A program made the translations under genes and the position numbers. The notes beneath the pieces are model-generated. The model was not told where the DNA came from and searched no databases. It was given only the letters and a program-made list of their open reading frames with translations. From positions 62,001 through 126,000 of the forward strand of contig JAJKFJ010022752.1 in the NCBI GenBank assembly GCA_027382625.1: a DNA stretch of 64,000 nucleotides, given 5' to 3'. The first letter of the stretch is position 1. The number at the start of each line of letters is the position of its first letter. This DNA is from Tetmemena sp. SeJ-2015. Its lineage: Eukaryota; Ciliophora; Spirotrichea; Sporadotrichida; Oxytrichidae. Positions 11,758-22,199 of the stretch are shown piece by piece.

Positions 11758-14700
11758 TCAAAATATAATATTGTTTGTACTTCCCAAGCCTTCCTTGTCA
11801 TTATAAAACAAGCACCTCATAAATATGTTATCCTCAACTTACACCTTTGCACACTTATCTTCAATGTATTTTTAAAAGTTCTCTTCTGGGATTTTCTTAA
11901 TCTGACGGACTTTTGGTTTCTTTCCTTTCTTTTTAGTTGACTGCTCTTGGTTCTCAAAGTGTGTTATATTTACAAAAGTTTTCTTATTCTTTTTCTGCCT
12001 TATTACATCCACTATGTGTTCCTCCTTACTGCGATGGATTATATAATCAAGAGTTAGTTTAGAAACTTTCCAGTCCTAACTCTCATCTAAGTGAAGGGCT
12101 CTAATCACATAGGGATCATTTATGTGGATCAGCTCCATATAGGTCTTCTATAATTCTTCTTCCACAATTGGAGGATTTTAATAGTCAGGGTTCACTAATT
12201 AGGGTATATAGTTAGGGTCCTCAAATAGCCTTGGCTTATGACCAGGTAAGAGAGGTTAATGATCTTCAATCAAAATGGGATTTATAGCGAATGGAGACTG
12301 CCTCAGTTATTTCTAGCACCTTATCTTCTTAGATGTTCGCTATTTCTAAATCTCTCTATTTGAGATGATCTTTTCGGCGGCCTCAAGAGCAATTTAGAAC
12401 AGTTCTTCTTCCTACTTTTATTTGAGTTTCTGACTTTCAGTGTCTATGTTTTCCATCATTTGCGATAAGGTTATCTCTACTGATGGATTGTTTTATTGGT
12501 TTATTGGCTTAATAAGTTCTATAATTTGAATTTATTCAATTTTTGCCTACTCATTCTCAATTTCTATGTCTTCCATCACATCTTATATATCATTAGGGTT
12601 TCTTTCTGATTCTGTGTGTTGATTAATACCTTGATTGCACTGTGAGAATGCTCTTGAATTAATAAGCTCTTCTTAAATATTTTGTGGGCTATTTATATTC
12701 TCTCTGTCGATAGGTTCAAAAATGCTCTAATGATCTTCCTAATGAAGAATTTCTTGCTCAAAATTTTGCTAATCTTAGACTTCAATTTATAACACAGATT
12801 CTTCCCTCATCTCTTAGTCATAACCATACTCTATTTTGCCCTTATTTACCTCATTTACTTGCTGAATAGCTTGCTCTTCCAATGGGTGAGATTATTATTG
12901 TATGAGAGCTAGATCTATCAACTTTTATAGTTCTTCATCAACTTCGATGTCCATATTTGTTGCCTCTTATCGTTTAAGACTCTCTTAATTTATTACTTAT
13001 TACTCCTCGACTCTATCTTCTTAATGGTCAATTTCATTTAAACTCTCCTCAGTAATGCCATCTCTTTGTGAAAAGACTATCTCCTACTCTTCCATCTTTT
13101 GGTTTTCCTCGATCTGTGAGTTCATTAACTCCCTTTGCGAAAGTATCTAGCTCAACTTACGCTTAAGTTTATTCGAGGACTTTAGCTTTCTTGAGTGGAT
13201 GGGGTTTCTCTTTATCTAGAAAATAGGTTTGGAAACTGTGAACTATGAGAGGGACAAAGATTCAGTGAAGTCAAAACTTGGTGTGTAAGTGCTAGTAGTA
13301 TCAGGAAAAGGCGGCACTTCACTTTTGTCAGTGACCAGTTCTTCTGTGAAATAAGTTGCATCTGTGTTTTGGATATCATCCTTAGCACAAGCATCCTTAG
13401 TTTAATTTATTGTCTCCTAGATTAAGTCTGCAAAATTTTGTGGCTTAGCACATGCATTATTGAGCATGTTCTCCTTTTTAGGATTCAAATTTAAATTGAA
13501 ATCATTAGCTAATTCAAAATCAGGTTTTGAGAATACAAAGTCGGTGGTTTATTGCTGCTCCTTTTGAAATCTTTTCTTCCTGGCTTGCTTTTCTAACTTT
13601 CTCTGAGCATAGAATTACTCTACTTGGATTTCAAAGTCAGTAGGGGGCTTGTGCTGCTCTCTGATTATCTTAAATATTTTTGGTGGTCCCTTTAGAATAA
13701 CTTCTTCATGTTTCTTTATAACCACTTCTTAAGGAATGCATATTTGAAGTTCAGGCTCCTCGTGTGATCCCATATCTGGAGCATCAGTCCAATCAATCTT
13801 CTTAAGATCACATTCAAACAAATAAAAATTAATTAGCGAAATAAATACTAAAAGACGATTTACTTTTCAATCGTTAATTTTAATTATAGATTGTCTTAAG
13901 GGAGTGTCATCTATCAAGGGAGGTTGAGAATGACTCATACTCTGGAGATCATGAATCATAATAGACTTATCAAATGCAGCCTGTTTTTTATCAATCCTCT
14001 TCTATACTCTTTTCTTATTGGAAGCATGTTTTTATAGACTCAGGAGTACATTTTGATTTTCTTCAGTTATCGGAATAGAACTCACCTCCCTTTAATGGAG
14101 GTGGCAATAGATGTAGTACTCACCTGGGTACTTCATCTTTTCAAACATCAGCCGCTTGCCTTTTATTAGGCCCTTGGTCCTTGCACACCTCACATGAAAC
14201 CAGGCTTTGCATCCCTGCTCATCACATCTGAGAGTTCTACCCCCATTGAAAGCACAGTAGCGGCAGTTCTTAGAGGCTGAAATGTCGAAGCAGTTTCTCT
14301 TCATAGTTTTGACAACCACATCCATCTCCCTTCCTATCTTGTAGTCTATCTTAAAGTCTAGATATTTATTCCAAGCCACACAGCTTTTATGATACCAGTA
14401 ACCATTCAGCTTCAACATGAGGCCTTTCTTATCTACACACAGGCAACACTGATATTGAACTAGGCTTATCGGTTTTACTATCTCTAGCTCCTTGCAACGC
14501 TCACAAAGCCAACCTTCTTCCAAGGACAAGTTGCCACTTAACTCCCTCATGTAGCACTGCTAATGGACTCCAACATTCACAATTAAATAGTGAATAGCAT
14601 TAACTCATAGTCTACTAATTAATTATCAAATTTAGCTTTAATTTATGTGGTTTGATTGCAGAGGGTGCAATTGACTATGTAGTTGTCAGTTCTCTTAGGA

Positions 14701-15048
14701 TCATGTGAGTCAAAGCATTCATCGCACACTCTGTTTTTCAAATGACTGCCGTTCTCATGCATGTATATTTGAGCTCTCACACATTAAAAATTAAATGAAT
14801 CTTTTACTTAAATTAATTAAAGTTCTCACCTAGTGGGAAAGAGTTTTTGTTGTAGTTCGATCTTAAGATTTAGCAAACAACTCTGGATCTAAGAACAGAG
14901 AGAATTAGTGCATGGGTTGAGTGTAGCACTTGTTAGTGTCGCTGTAGTCCATGTAATGAGTAAGTTTGCTATCTGCAATATATTTCTGCCTCTCAGATTA
15001 AGTAGAATCTTTAGGCTTTGCGTTTTAATTCCTTTTGCGAGGTCCCAT
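11758..15048 (-). CDS. PHD and extended-PHD (zf-HC5HC2H) chromatin-reader protein
   Basis: The start ATG at 15048 gives M-G-P-R-K-R. The upstream Cys pair C-D-E-C lies near 14730. The PHD region has C-T-L-C, V-H-Q-Q-C-Y and W-L-C-E-R-C. An extended PHD follows: Y-Q-C-C-L-C, W-Y-H-K-S-C-V-A-W, N-C-R-Y-C, G-C-K-A-W-F-H-V-R-C-A and Y-C-H-L-H. This PHD plus extended-PHD pair is the module of JADE/BRPF-type proteins that read histone tails, so a chromatin role is likely. The long C-terminal tail (13900 to 11758) is Q/E-rich, with no TGA for about 500 codons, and ends N-N-I-I-F then TGA. IESs occur at 14781-14823 (pointer GTGAGA), near 14600-14650, and near 13830-13870. Confidence 0.85.
14781..14823 (-). 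other. IES with 6-bp pointer GTGAGA in the PHD gene
   Basis: TCTCAC (plus strand) is present at 14775-14780 and 14824-14829. Excision joins L-S-H-Q-V-R to A-Q-I-Y-M-H in frame and leads into the conserved Cys-rich region; without excision the frame meets TGA. Confidence 0.85.
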
Positions 15049-15239
15049 CAATAATAGTATATCAAAAACTTAGAAGTTTTGTTGTAGAAAAGATATTCTT
15101 AACTTATAAATAATTACTACTCTTATAAGAAATAAATTGGCCTTATATACGGCAGATAAATATAAGAAATTTACATTTATACAAATATATATAATAGAAT
15201 GTATCCTTGATAAATTTGAAGAAATATTCAATATTGAGT

Positions 15240-17408
15240 AATTCTTTTAGGATAAAAAATTTATTTCCTTCTGAACCTTGGAAATATGCCTATCTCTGAA
15301 ATGATAGAGGAACCAATCAAGTCCTAACTCATTCAATTTCCTCAACTTGTGGAGAGATGAAGGTAATTAAGCAAGTGGGTTACTGTGCAGGTGGAGATTC
15401 TTGAGATCACTCAATAAGCCTATCTCATCACCCAAAACCTTTATTTTATTGTCATTCAAGTGCAACACATTATAAAAAATTGGTTTTGATAATTGCTTAT
15501 ACACAATATGGATTTGCGAAGAGGGCAGATGCTGAAGCTTATTTTAAGAGGCTGAGAGAAATTCAAGCTTAGATACTTACCCTAAGCTCTAGGGTAACTC
15601 GCTCAAGTATTATCCTAAATAGGAAAGAGCAATTATCTAATCTTTAAAAAATTTAATTTAGCAATAATTATAGTCAAGTTTAATTTTCCATAAATAGGGT
15701 AAGTCACAGATTACATCTGGAATAAATCTTATACGGGAAGTGAATCCATATTTACAGAAATCTCCTTTATCTTATCATAGTTATTGATGAATTACTTTTT
15801 GTTGCTCTTTACAAATAAATTGTCGGATATGCCTCTCTAATGTGATTACTTTCATTAAGGATAGAAGAGCACTCGCTTCTCCCTGGACTCTACTTTTAAC
15901 TTCTTCTCTTCTATAAATCCACTTTTTTGAAAGGAGAGTTCGACTTTGAAGCTGATTGAAAGTGTGAATTATATTTTGATCTTATTTTCTAATGTGCCAA
16001 GTCTGTTTTCTCTCCAGTCATTAGGATCTCTTGTTGAGCTCCTCCTTGCTTTCCATATAACTCAACAACAACAAAAATGGCTTTACTTTCTATCTCTCTT
16101 TAGCTTTGTGGCTTTGTAAAACTGGTCCTTCGTTTTAATTGGTGTCTCTACTTTCCTCGTTCGGCTCCTTGGACTCTTTAGAGTTACTCTCATCCGATAT
16201 AAGGATTTTCTAATCATCTGCATAGTACTCTTTAAACTGCTTAGCAGCTTAGAATTTAAGCTCCTCTTTAATTTCTTAAGCCCTACTAGGTTTGGCTTGA
16301 TGCTTTCTGAAATCCACTTGAGAAGAGCTGAACTATTTTGGGATTGTGTCAAGTCTCTACAGATTATTATTCTCTCCTTCTTCTGGGTATTGCTGCAGCT
16401 TATAACTCGACTATGACTCCTTGGCTCTCCATGGGCTATCGAGATTCAAGTACTTTCTGGGGGTGAAACTGGACGACGCTAGTGAAGAGTCCTTCTCAAC
16501 TATTTGTGGCTTATTTACATCGCCTCTAAAATCAGAGTCTAGAATAAGGATGTCGTTTATCCTTTAAGAGGGAGGGGTGAAGATGTGATCTGCTTCGATA
16601 GTCTTGCAATAGAGACTAGACTGATTTCTATCTATAACTCCATTCTCTATCTGATCATGAGGACTTTAACCTTTAACATCAGATACAGTTAATTTCAGTA
16701 TAAATTGTACAAATTCACACTAAAGTTTTGAACTGGCTAAATTTATTTCTCACGAGGAATTGGGAGTTCTTCTAACTTTGTATAGATTAAAATTAGATGC
16801 TTCAAAGTCCATCTTCTATCTGAAGTTATTCGTGGTCGGTTTACATAGACAGAAAAAATCATTTTAAGATAAATTAACATGGGGGAAGCGAATTTGATCT
16901 TAAAAGTTCCCTTAGTCTATGGAGCAAGTCGTTCACTGATTTACGACCGGTCCTAAGACTACCTCTCTTAGTCACTAAAGCATATCGACTCTCTAATCTT
17001 TTTATTCCTAGTTGCTTCTTGCTTGCTCTTCATTCTGCCACTAGATTCTCTCTTTTCCTTGGAATTAGTTTTTATTCCAGAGCTTTTATTGGTGTTCTTG
17101 ACCTATTTAGGGGATACTTGCGCTTATTAGTTCTTCATAACCTATTTAATTTAGGGTTATGACTTTGAATTTTATGCAGCAGTTGAATTAGTAATTATAG
17201 TTGTAGTAGGTGATTGAGGTTACTGATTCTGAAGTTGGTTTATTCAAGCTATTAGTTAAGGACTTCTTGGAGGAGGGGTTATTCTTTTTCTCTCTTAGAG
17301 GAGGGATTCATTAATATTATTGATGAGTTATTGCTCTTGCCTCTGCTTTGGATCGTAATTAAAAGGCAGAGTTTATTTGCTCTGCTAGGAAGAAAATTGG
17401 GCTTTCAT
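15240..17408 (-). CDS. Leucine-rich-repeat protein with basic Q-rich N-terminus
   Basis: ATG at 17408 gives M-K-A-Q-F-S-S-Q-Q-S. The first 200 residues are Gln/Lys/Ser-rich and disordered, interrupted near 17250. The C-terminal part (15270-15700) is a clear LRR block: L-S-E-L-P-Q-S-L-G, L-E-F-L-S-A-S-Q-N-K-L-Q-H-L-P, V-L-H-L-N-D-N-K-I-K-V-L-G-D-E-I-G and L-K-N-L-H-L-H-S-N-P-L-A-Q-L-P. Gene end: after the LRRs the frame stays open through about 180 AT-rich bases into the start of the PHD gene at 15048. The 3' end is therefore uncertain, and a fused transcript cannot be excluded, although chance openness is plausible with a single stop codon. Several frame changes between 15740 and 16900 mark IESs. 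Confidence 0.6.
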
Positions 17409-17623
17409 ATTATTTTAATTAACAACAACACTTAAGAATTATTCTGTCTAATTCAAAACGTCATAATAAAATAGTTATTTATGATGGTAGTATCCTTAAT
17501 TTTCTCCTTTCTTTTTGATAATCTGTAATTCATTATCCTCCTTCAAAGGAAAATTGTGTTTAAAATAGATAGATGCGAGAAATGATAAACTAAACGACAA
17601 TCTACAATCTTATTGTGGAAGAG

Positions 17624-17824
17624 TCAGTGCTCTTTTGGAATTTGGATTCCCTTGTTCTTAGCATAGTCTTCGTAGGATCCATCATACACTGAGGTGTTCT
17701 AGTTCCCCAGAGTCCTGAATGCTGCATCAACTATGCAGGCAGTGATGCCTCTCTAGCAAGTCAAAATCACCTAGTCACTTTCTGGGTTCTTCACTTTCCC
17801 AACCTCCTATATTACTCTCTTCAA
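17624..17824 (-). CDS. Sulfurtransferase terminal MDS (catalytic loop and C-terminus), displaced
   Basis: This segment encodes the end of a rhodanese catalytic domain: the loop V-I-L-T-C-Q-R-G-I-T with the active-site Cys, then G-N-Q-N-T-S-V-Y-D-G-S-Y-E-D-Y, ending in TGA at 17624. No N-terminal sulfurtransferase sequence precedes it. Its upstream edge carries TTGAAGAGAGT (plus-strand 17814-17824), identical to the end of the sulfurtransferase block at 6813-6823 and in the same codon phase. Joining the two gives K-K-P-E-E-L-K-R-V-I-Q-E-V-G-K and then the catalytic loop, a full-length enzyme. The alternative is an independent, truncated paralog; the 11-bp phased match and the complementary truncations favour one scrambled gene. 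Confidence 0.72.
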
Positions 17825-18085
17825 TTCTTCATTCAATAAATCTTTCGATCATTCATTCACGCCATTCAAAAATACAGAAAAGCCCAATGGAATTAAAATA
17901 AACCCCTTCTCAATATTATCAATTATTCTTTCATAATAAATAAGTAATTAAAGTTTTAAAAGTAGAATAAATTAAGGACTAAACTAAGCTTTCCAAATCT
18001 GAGTTGTGGGTTTATTAACAAATAGAGGAAAATTTAGGATCAGAGGTCGCTCTAACTATTATCATTATCACTTATTGAGTTAATA

Positions 18086-18840
18086 ATGGAATCTACCAAG
18101 CAAGAAGGAGCCGCAGCTAGAAACCAGCCAGCCAACCAAATCAACGTCTCAACTAAGAAGAACCCCAACTTCTACGTTTTCCTCGGCAAGAAGTACCTCG
18201 AAGAGCATGAAGAAATAGAATTGCACGCCCTCGGCAACGCAGTCTCCATCAGTGTCATTGCTGCTGAGAATCTCGTCAGGTAAGCCTCTTCCCCCTATTC
18301 ATTTCAAAATGACCCCAATTGCATCCCCCACTCTTGCGCTACTGTCTTTATTCCTCAGCAAAAAGCTGGGGAGGGTCACCTTGTGAAGAGCGCAAACCGT
18401 CTCACTAACATCTGCAACGCCTAGACCTTGATGGTACCGCGTGGGGTCTCTGTGCGAGCCTAAGATTTCGCGGCAAAGCTAGCCCTCTGGGTGACTAGTC
18501 CTCTAATTATTAAATTTGAATAATCTCTTGCTTAAAAAATAGTAGATGGTTCATACATATATCAACGTATAGCAAATATATGTGCTTATTTATTTATAAG
18601 TGGTTGCTTATTAAAGAGAGTCTTATTAACTCCGATGTGTTTAGAAATGACTACGCCAGCTTCAAGAGAATCGAGACCAGAACCGTCTCTGTCAGCGGCA
18701 ACAAGGGCGACAGCAAGAAGGCAAAGCTTTTCATCACTCTCAAGAAGAGCCCCAACTTCAACGTCAACATGGACAAGTTCAACAAGATCAAGGAAGAGAA
18801 TGACGCCTTGGCCAAGGCTAAGGAAGCTACTCCTCAGTGA
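18086..18840 (+). CDS. Alba-superfamily nucleic-acid-binding protein
   Basis: Exon 1 (18086-18279) contains N-Q-I-N-V-S-T-K-K-N, F-Y-V-F-L-G-K-K-Y and a L-H-A-L-G-N-A-V-S-I-S motif. Exon 2 (18645-18840) has K-R-I-E-T-R-T-V-S-V-S, then K-K-A-K-L-F-I-T-L-K-K-S, and ends in TGA. This is the compact Alba fold found in eukaryotic RNA/DNA-binding proteins of the plant and protist type. After joining it has about 130 residues, normal for the family. Codon use is GC-rich compared with its neighbours, which suggests high expression. The two parts are separated by a 365-nt insert with GTAAGC and TTTAG ends; joining restores N-L-V-R-N-D-Y-A-S. Confidence 0.9.
18280..18644 (+). other. 365-nt intervening sequence in the Alba gene
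   Basis: It starts GTAAGC and ends GTTTAG, and precise removal gives the conserved Alba helix-strand junction, so it behaves as a spliceosomal intron. It is long for this window (UBC9 intron 1 is 47 nt), and its middle is unusually GC-rich with hairpins. An IES nested in the intron, or an intron-hosted RNA, would explain the size. Confidence 0.65.
18334..18498 (+). ncRNA. Candidate structured RNA inside the Alba intron
   Basis: TTGCGCT (18334-18340) pairs with AGCGCAA (18389-18395). Inside it CCTCAGC (18353-18359) pairs with GCTGGGG (18365-18371) around a five-A loop, separated from the outer stem by unpaired strands. Further stems are AGACC/GGTCT (18423-18427 with 18445-18449), GCGA/TCGC (18454-18457 with 18468-18471) and CTAG-CCC/GGG-CTAG (18479-18498). 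A hairpin with an internal pocket recalls an H/ACA snoRNA, which is often intron-hosted, but a clear H box and ACA tail were not found. The class is undecided. Confidence 0.35.
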
Positions 18841-19301
18841 GAAATCTGAAGTGAAGCTCTGAGGCTTTCCTTGGAGAGTAAGGGCTTGAGCACTTTGCCA
18901 CCAAAGTGTGTGTGATATGATGATTGAGTTTCAATGACTCTTCACACAATAAATAATTTGAAATTCTAATTGAAAATAATTATTTGCAGGTCTTCACTTT
19001 TATTGCAGCTAAAATTGAACTCACCAAATTCTCTTGCTATTTCGTCTTTGTAATGTCGCATCCTATAAATAACTATAAGGCTATTCATCCCTCTTGCTCA
19101 AGTAGAGAGAGAGCAACCATATCTTCTTTATCCTTTCCCCTTTTGTATTTTATCTCTCTGATTATAATTTTATTCTTAGTTCAATCGTACCTCATGAAGA
19201 AGGAAATATCTGACATCATTTTTGTCTATCTTGTTTTTAAAATTGACATTGAAGTTAAATCTTGTGTAAGATTGTAAAAAGCTAATCAAATTATTGAAAA
19301 A
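18841..19301. other. Intergenic spacer / 3' region of Alba gene
   Basis: AT-rich with no supported gene. A 97-codon standard-code frame here is hydrophobic and shows no conserved features. Confidence 0.4.
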
Positions 19302-21701
19302 ATGAAGGCCACAAATACTCTTAAGAAGCATTTTCTGAGCATAGCCAATTTGCAAAAGAACAAATAAGTTTTACAGAGAAGAGTAACTTTCACCCCAACA
19401 TTGAACAACTTGCCATCACCAGTTTCTTATATCGCAGAGCTCATAGTCAAACCATCTAAGTTAAGCAGTTTCAGAAGTTTCAGCTTACTAAATCAATAAT
19501 CAAGAAATTTCTCAACCTAGGGAAGCCCTGCCCTTCAGAAATAGAGAATGAGGCTTGAAAGGATTCTTCATTGAACTCAAACAAGCTTAATAAGAAGATA
19601 GAGACCTCTTCATAGAAAAGTTTGACACATTCCCACAGGTACTCTATTAAAACCTGGACACTCTCAAGCAAGATGATGTAGCATTAGCTGTAAAATAACT
19701 ATTGGATGTGGTTTACAGCGTCAAGAAGAATCAGAATTCTCTCTATGGGAACTATTTACTCATCTTGAATGATGTCTTCGATGCTTATCCACCTGAGAAA
19801 ATGGAGCACTAATTGAGATACAGGTTTTTCGACTCCCTAGAGCAGCTCTAAAGATCTATCCAAACTAATATCAATCAGCTAGGGATGGAATCTCTCACTC
19901 AAGTATCCTACTACTTCTGCAAATTCCAATTCGGAACCAATCAATTTTGGGAGTCAGTGGAGAACCAAGTTCTTAAGTCTAGGGATTCCCTCTCCATATC
20001 TTAACTCTCAAGGATTCTTCTTTCCTTTACGATGAACCCTCGTACCTTCTCGAATTCGCAATGGAAGGATCTTATCGACTCAATCCTCTCAAAGATTGAG
20101 AAAGCAGATGCCAAGGACACTTTCTATCTCTGCATGGCTTAAAAATAAAGTTCTCATTTTCTTTTTTTGGCTCTCGGAAAAGGGAAAATACCCCAAAGCA
20201 CAATAAACTCAGACCTTTACTACACTCTCTACTTGAATGTGGAAAAGAACTAGAAAGATTTCGATTTGTTCCAGCTAGCAAATCTCTCTAACTTTTTCGT
20301 CAAACCTCAAGTGGTAGAGTACATCCCAGAAGAGCTATGGACCTAGACCTTAGCAAATGGAGTGACTGAGGCTATTCAAAACTTCTAGAAGTATGAGGCT
20401 TAAATTGACAAGGGAGTGTATCTTGAAGATTTGCTGAGATTAGTGCAAACCTTTGGACAGCGAGAGATAGTCAACCCTAAACTTGGGCAATAAATAGAGA
20501 CATTCTTTGAGAAGCAGATTGAAATCCTCACACCCAGAATGACCCTTAATCTTCTCTTCTTCCTTTAAAGAGTATCCTCAGCCAATTCTAAACTCGTCTC
20601 AGACTTGTATCTTTTCATTTATACTTGCTTGATCATATTGAGAAGATGAACTTTGTTGAAAGACCTGATTTTGGAGGACACCTTATGGCACTGCAGATCT
20701 AAAATCAATACGGAATCAACAAGACCACTCTTAACTAAAAGATAGAGAGTGACTTCCTCAAGAAGTACTTGACACAAAGAACAGTTAGATTTAGCCCTGA
20801 TCAGTTGGTAGAGATAATCTCAGTTTACGCTTTGGAGTTCTTGAGATTAAACTAGATGAGTAGCGAATTCTAGAGTGAGCTTGGGAAATATTTGAAAGAA
20901 GCTAACCTTAATAAGATAAAGTTGGGATTTGAAGCCATTTCGAATTACTCCTACGTTTTAGTTCAGAAGCCTGACTTAATAGACGAATCTACCTGGGTCT
21001 ACTTCTTAAGTGAGTTTAGAGAGCAACTAGCGACTAGAGATACAATTTCCTCCTATGAGGTGGAGAACATTTGCATGATTGTTGCCTCATTATAGACAGC
21101 GAAAAGGCTTTCTCAAGATTTGCAAAACTCGTTTGTAAGAGTGGTCTCTCAGAGCTTGCCAAGTTTCAGCATGCCTGAGGTCGTCAAAACTTTCGTCACT
21201 TATAATGATCTTTCATATATCCAGAATATATATGCTCACAGTTTGCAGATACGCTTAGCTAGGAGAGAACGAAGAAGAAGCCTAAAAGTTCATGCAGTTA
21301 AAGAGTGAACTAGAGAAATATGTGGGCAGCCAGGCAAACTAACTAGACTTCTAGGACATGATGCTAATGAGTATGCCATTGGCAGCTGAGGAAGTGAAGG
21401 AGCCAGCAATTTGGAATCGCTTTAGAGATCTGACTATTGATAATCAAAGCCAACTCGAGTTCAAAAACTTCGTTAACATCGCTTTCATACTTAAGATTTT
21501 ATAGAGGAGAATAAATGAGTTTGATTGAAGCATGCCTTAGCAAGTATCTGCTTCTCAATTAAAGATAACGACTATGCTTTCTCGAAGGACTTTTGGTCTA
21601 GGGTTAAGGCCGAAATTTATAGAATAAGGGAATAATTTGATCCCTAAAATAGGGAATTAGTTGAGTATGCTCTTAGAGATAATCCTAATCTAAAGCAATG
21701 A
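19302..21701 (+). CDS. Long helical protein with mitochondrial-type presequence
   Basis: ATG at 19302 gives a basic presequence (M-K-A-T-N-T-L-K-K-H-F-L) ending near R-N-F-S-T, typical of mitochondrial targeting. The main frame has no TGA from about 19560 to 20645 (about 360 codons). Two further frames follow to TGA at 21701. The protein is made of helical repeats (for example L-S-R-I-L-L-S-F-T-M-N-P-R-T-F-S and V-S-Y-Y-F-C-K-F), resembling the helical-repeat organelle RNA-binding proteins of the FASTK/OPR style, but no RAP domain was seen. Frame changes near 19555, 20645, 21250 and 21535 are best explained by very short IESs; for example, TTGA repeats flank the 20645 break. Identity remains open. 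Confidence 0.65.
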
Positions 21702-22199
21702 TATATAATTAAACTTAAATTTCAATTTACCCTTTAGATGTAACTACAATTAATTTCCAATTCAAAATTGCTAAGGCATGCTACTTTGCTTTAGGATCTG
21801 TTGCTGCTAAGTTGAGCTCAGAAATGAAGGCTTAAATTAAAATTTTATTAAATTTACTTACTCTACTGAAGACCAGAGGATTTTATCTTTATAGCCAACT
21901 TTGGTGAAGCTCCAAGCGATGTTAATAGCTTTTATTTCAAGTTATATAGAATCAGATCGAGGGAACATCTAAAATAAATTAAAAAAAATAATTCGTGCTT
22001 ACTGTTTTGCAAAATTCTCACTCATTTATTTTTCTCTTGATCTGATTATATCTTATTGAGAAAAATAAGAAAATGAACTTCTCTTTCTATATACAAGTAT
22101 ATGAATTATAGTCATTTTTATTCTATTGTTGCACTTCCAAAGTGCTCTTTATTAAAATTATATACTTTATTTTTCAAAGTTAATTCAACTCTTTCACTT
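21702..22199. other. Convergent intergenic spacer
   Basis: Gap between the 3' ends of a plus-strand and a minus-strand gene. It is AT-rich and nothing coding was seen. Confidence 0.4.

Noticed and set aside
17830..17945. Rhodanese-like words (I-P-L-G-F-S) upstream of the displaced sulfurtransferase segment
   Set aside because: First read as a separate paralog, but the frame is broken by TGA and the 11-bp match at 17814-17824 makes a pointer boundary there more likely.
18984..19277. 97-codon plus-strand standard-code frame
   Set aside because: Hydrophobic, no conserved feature, lies in the spacer after the Alba stop.
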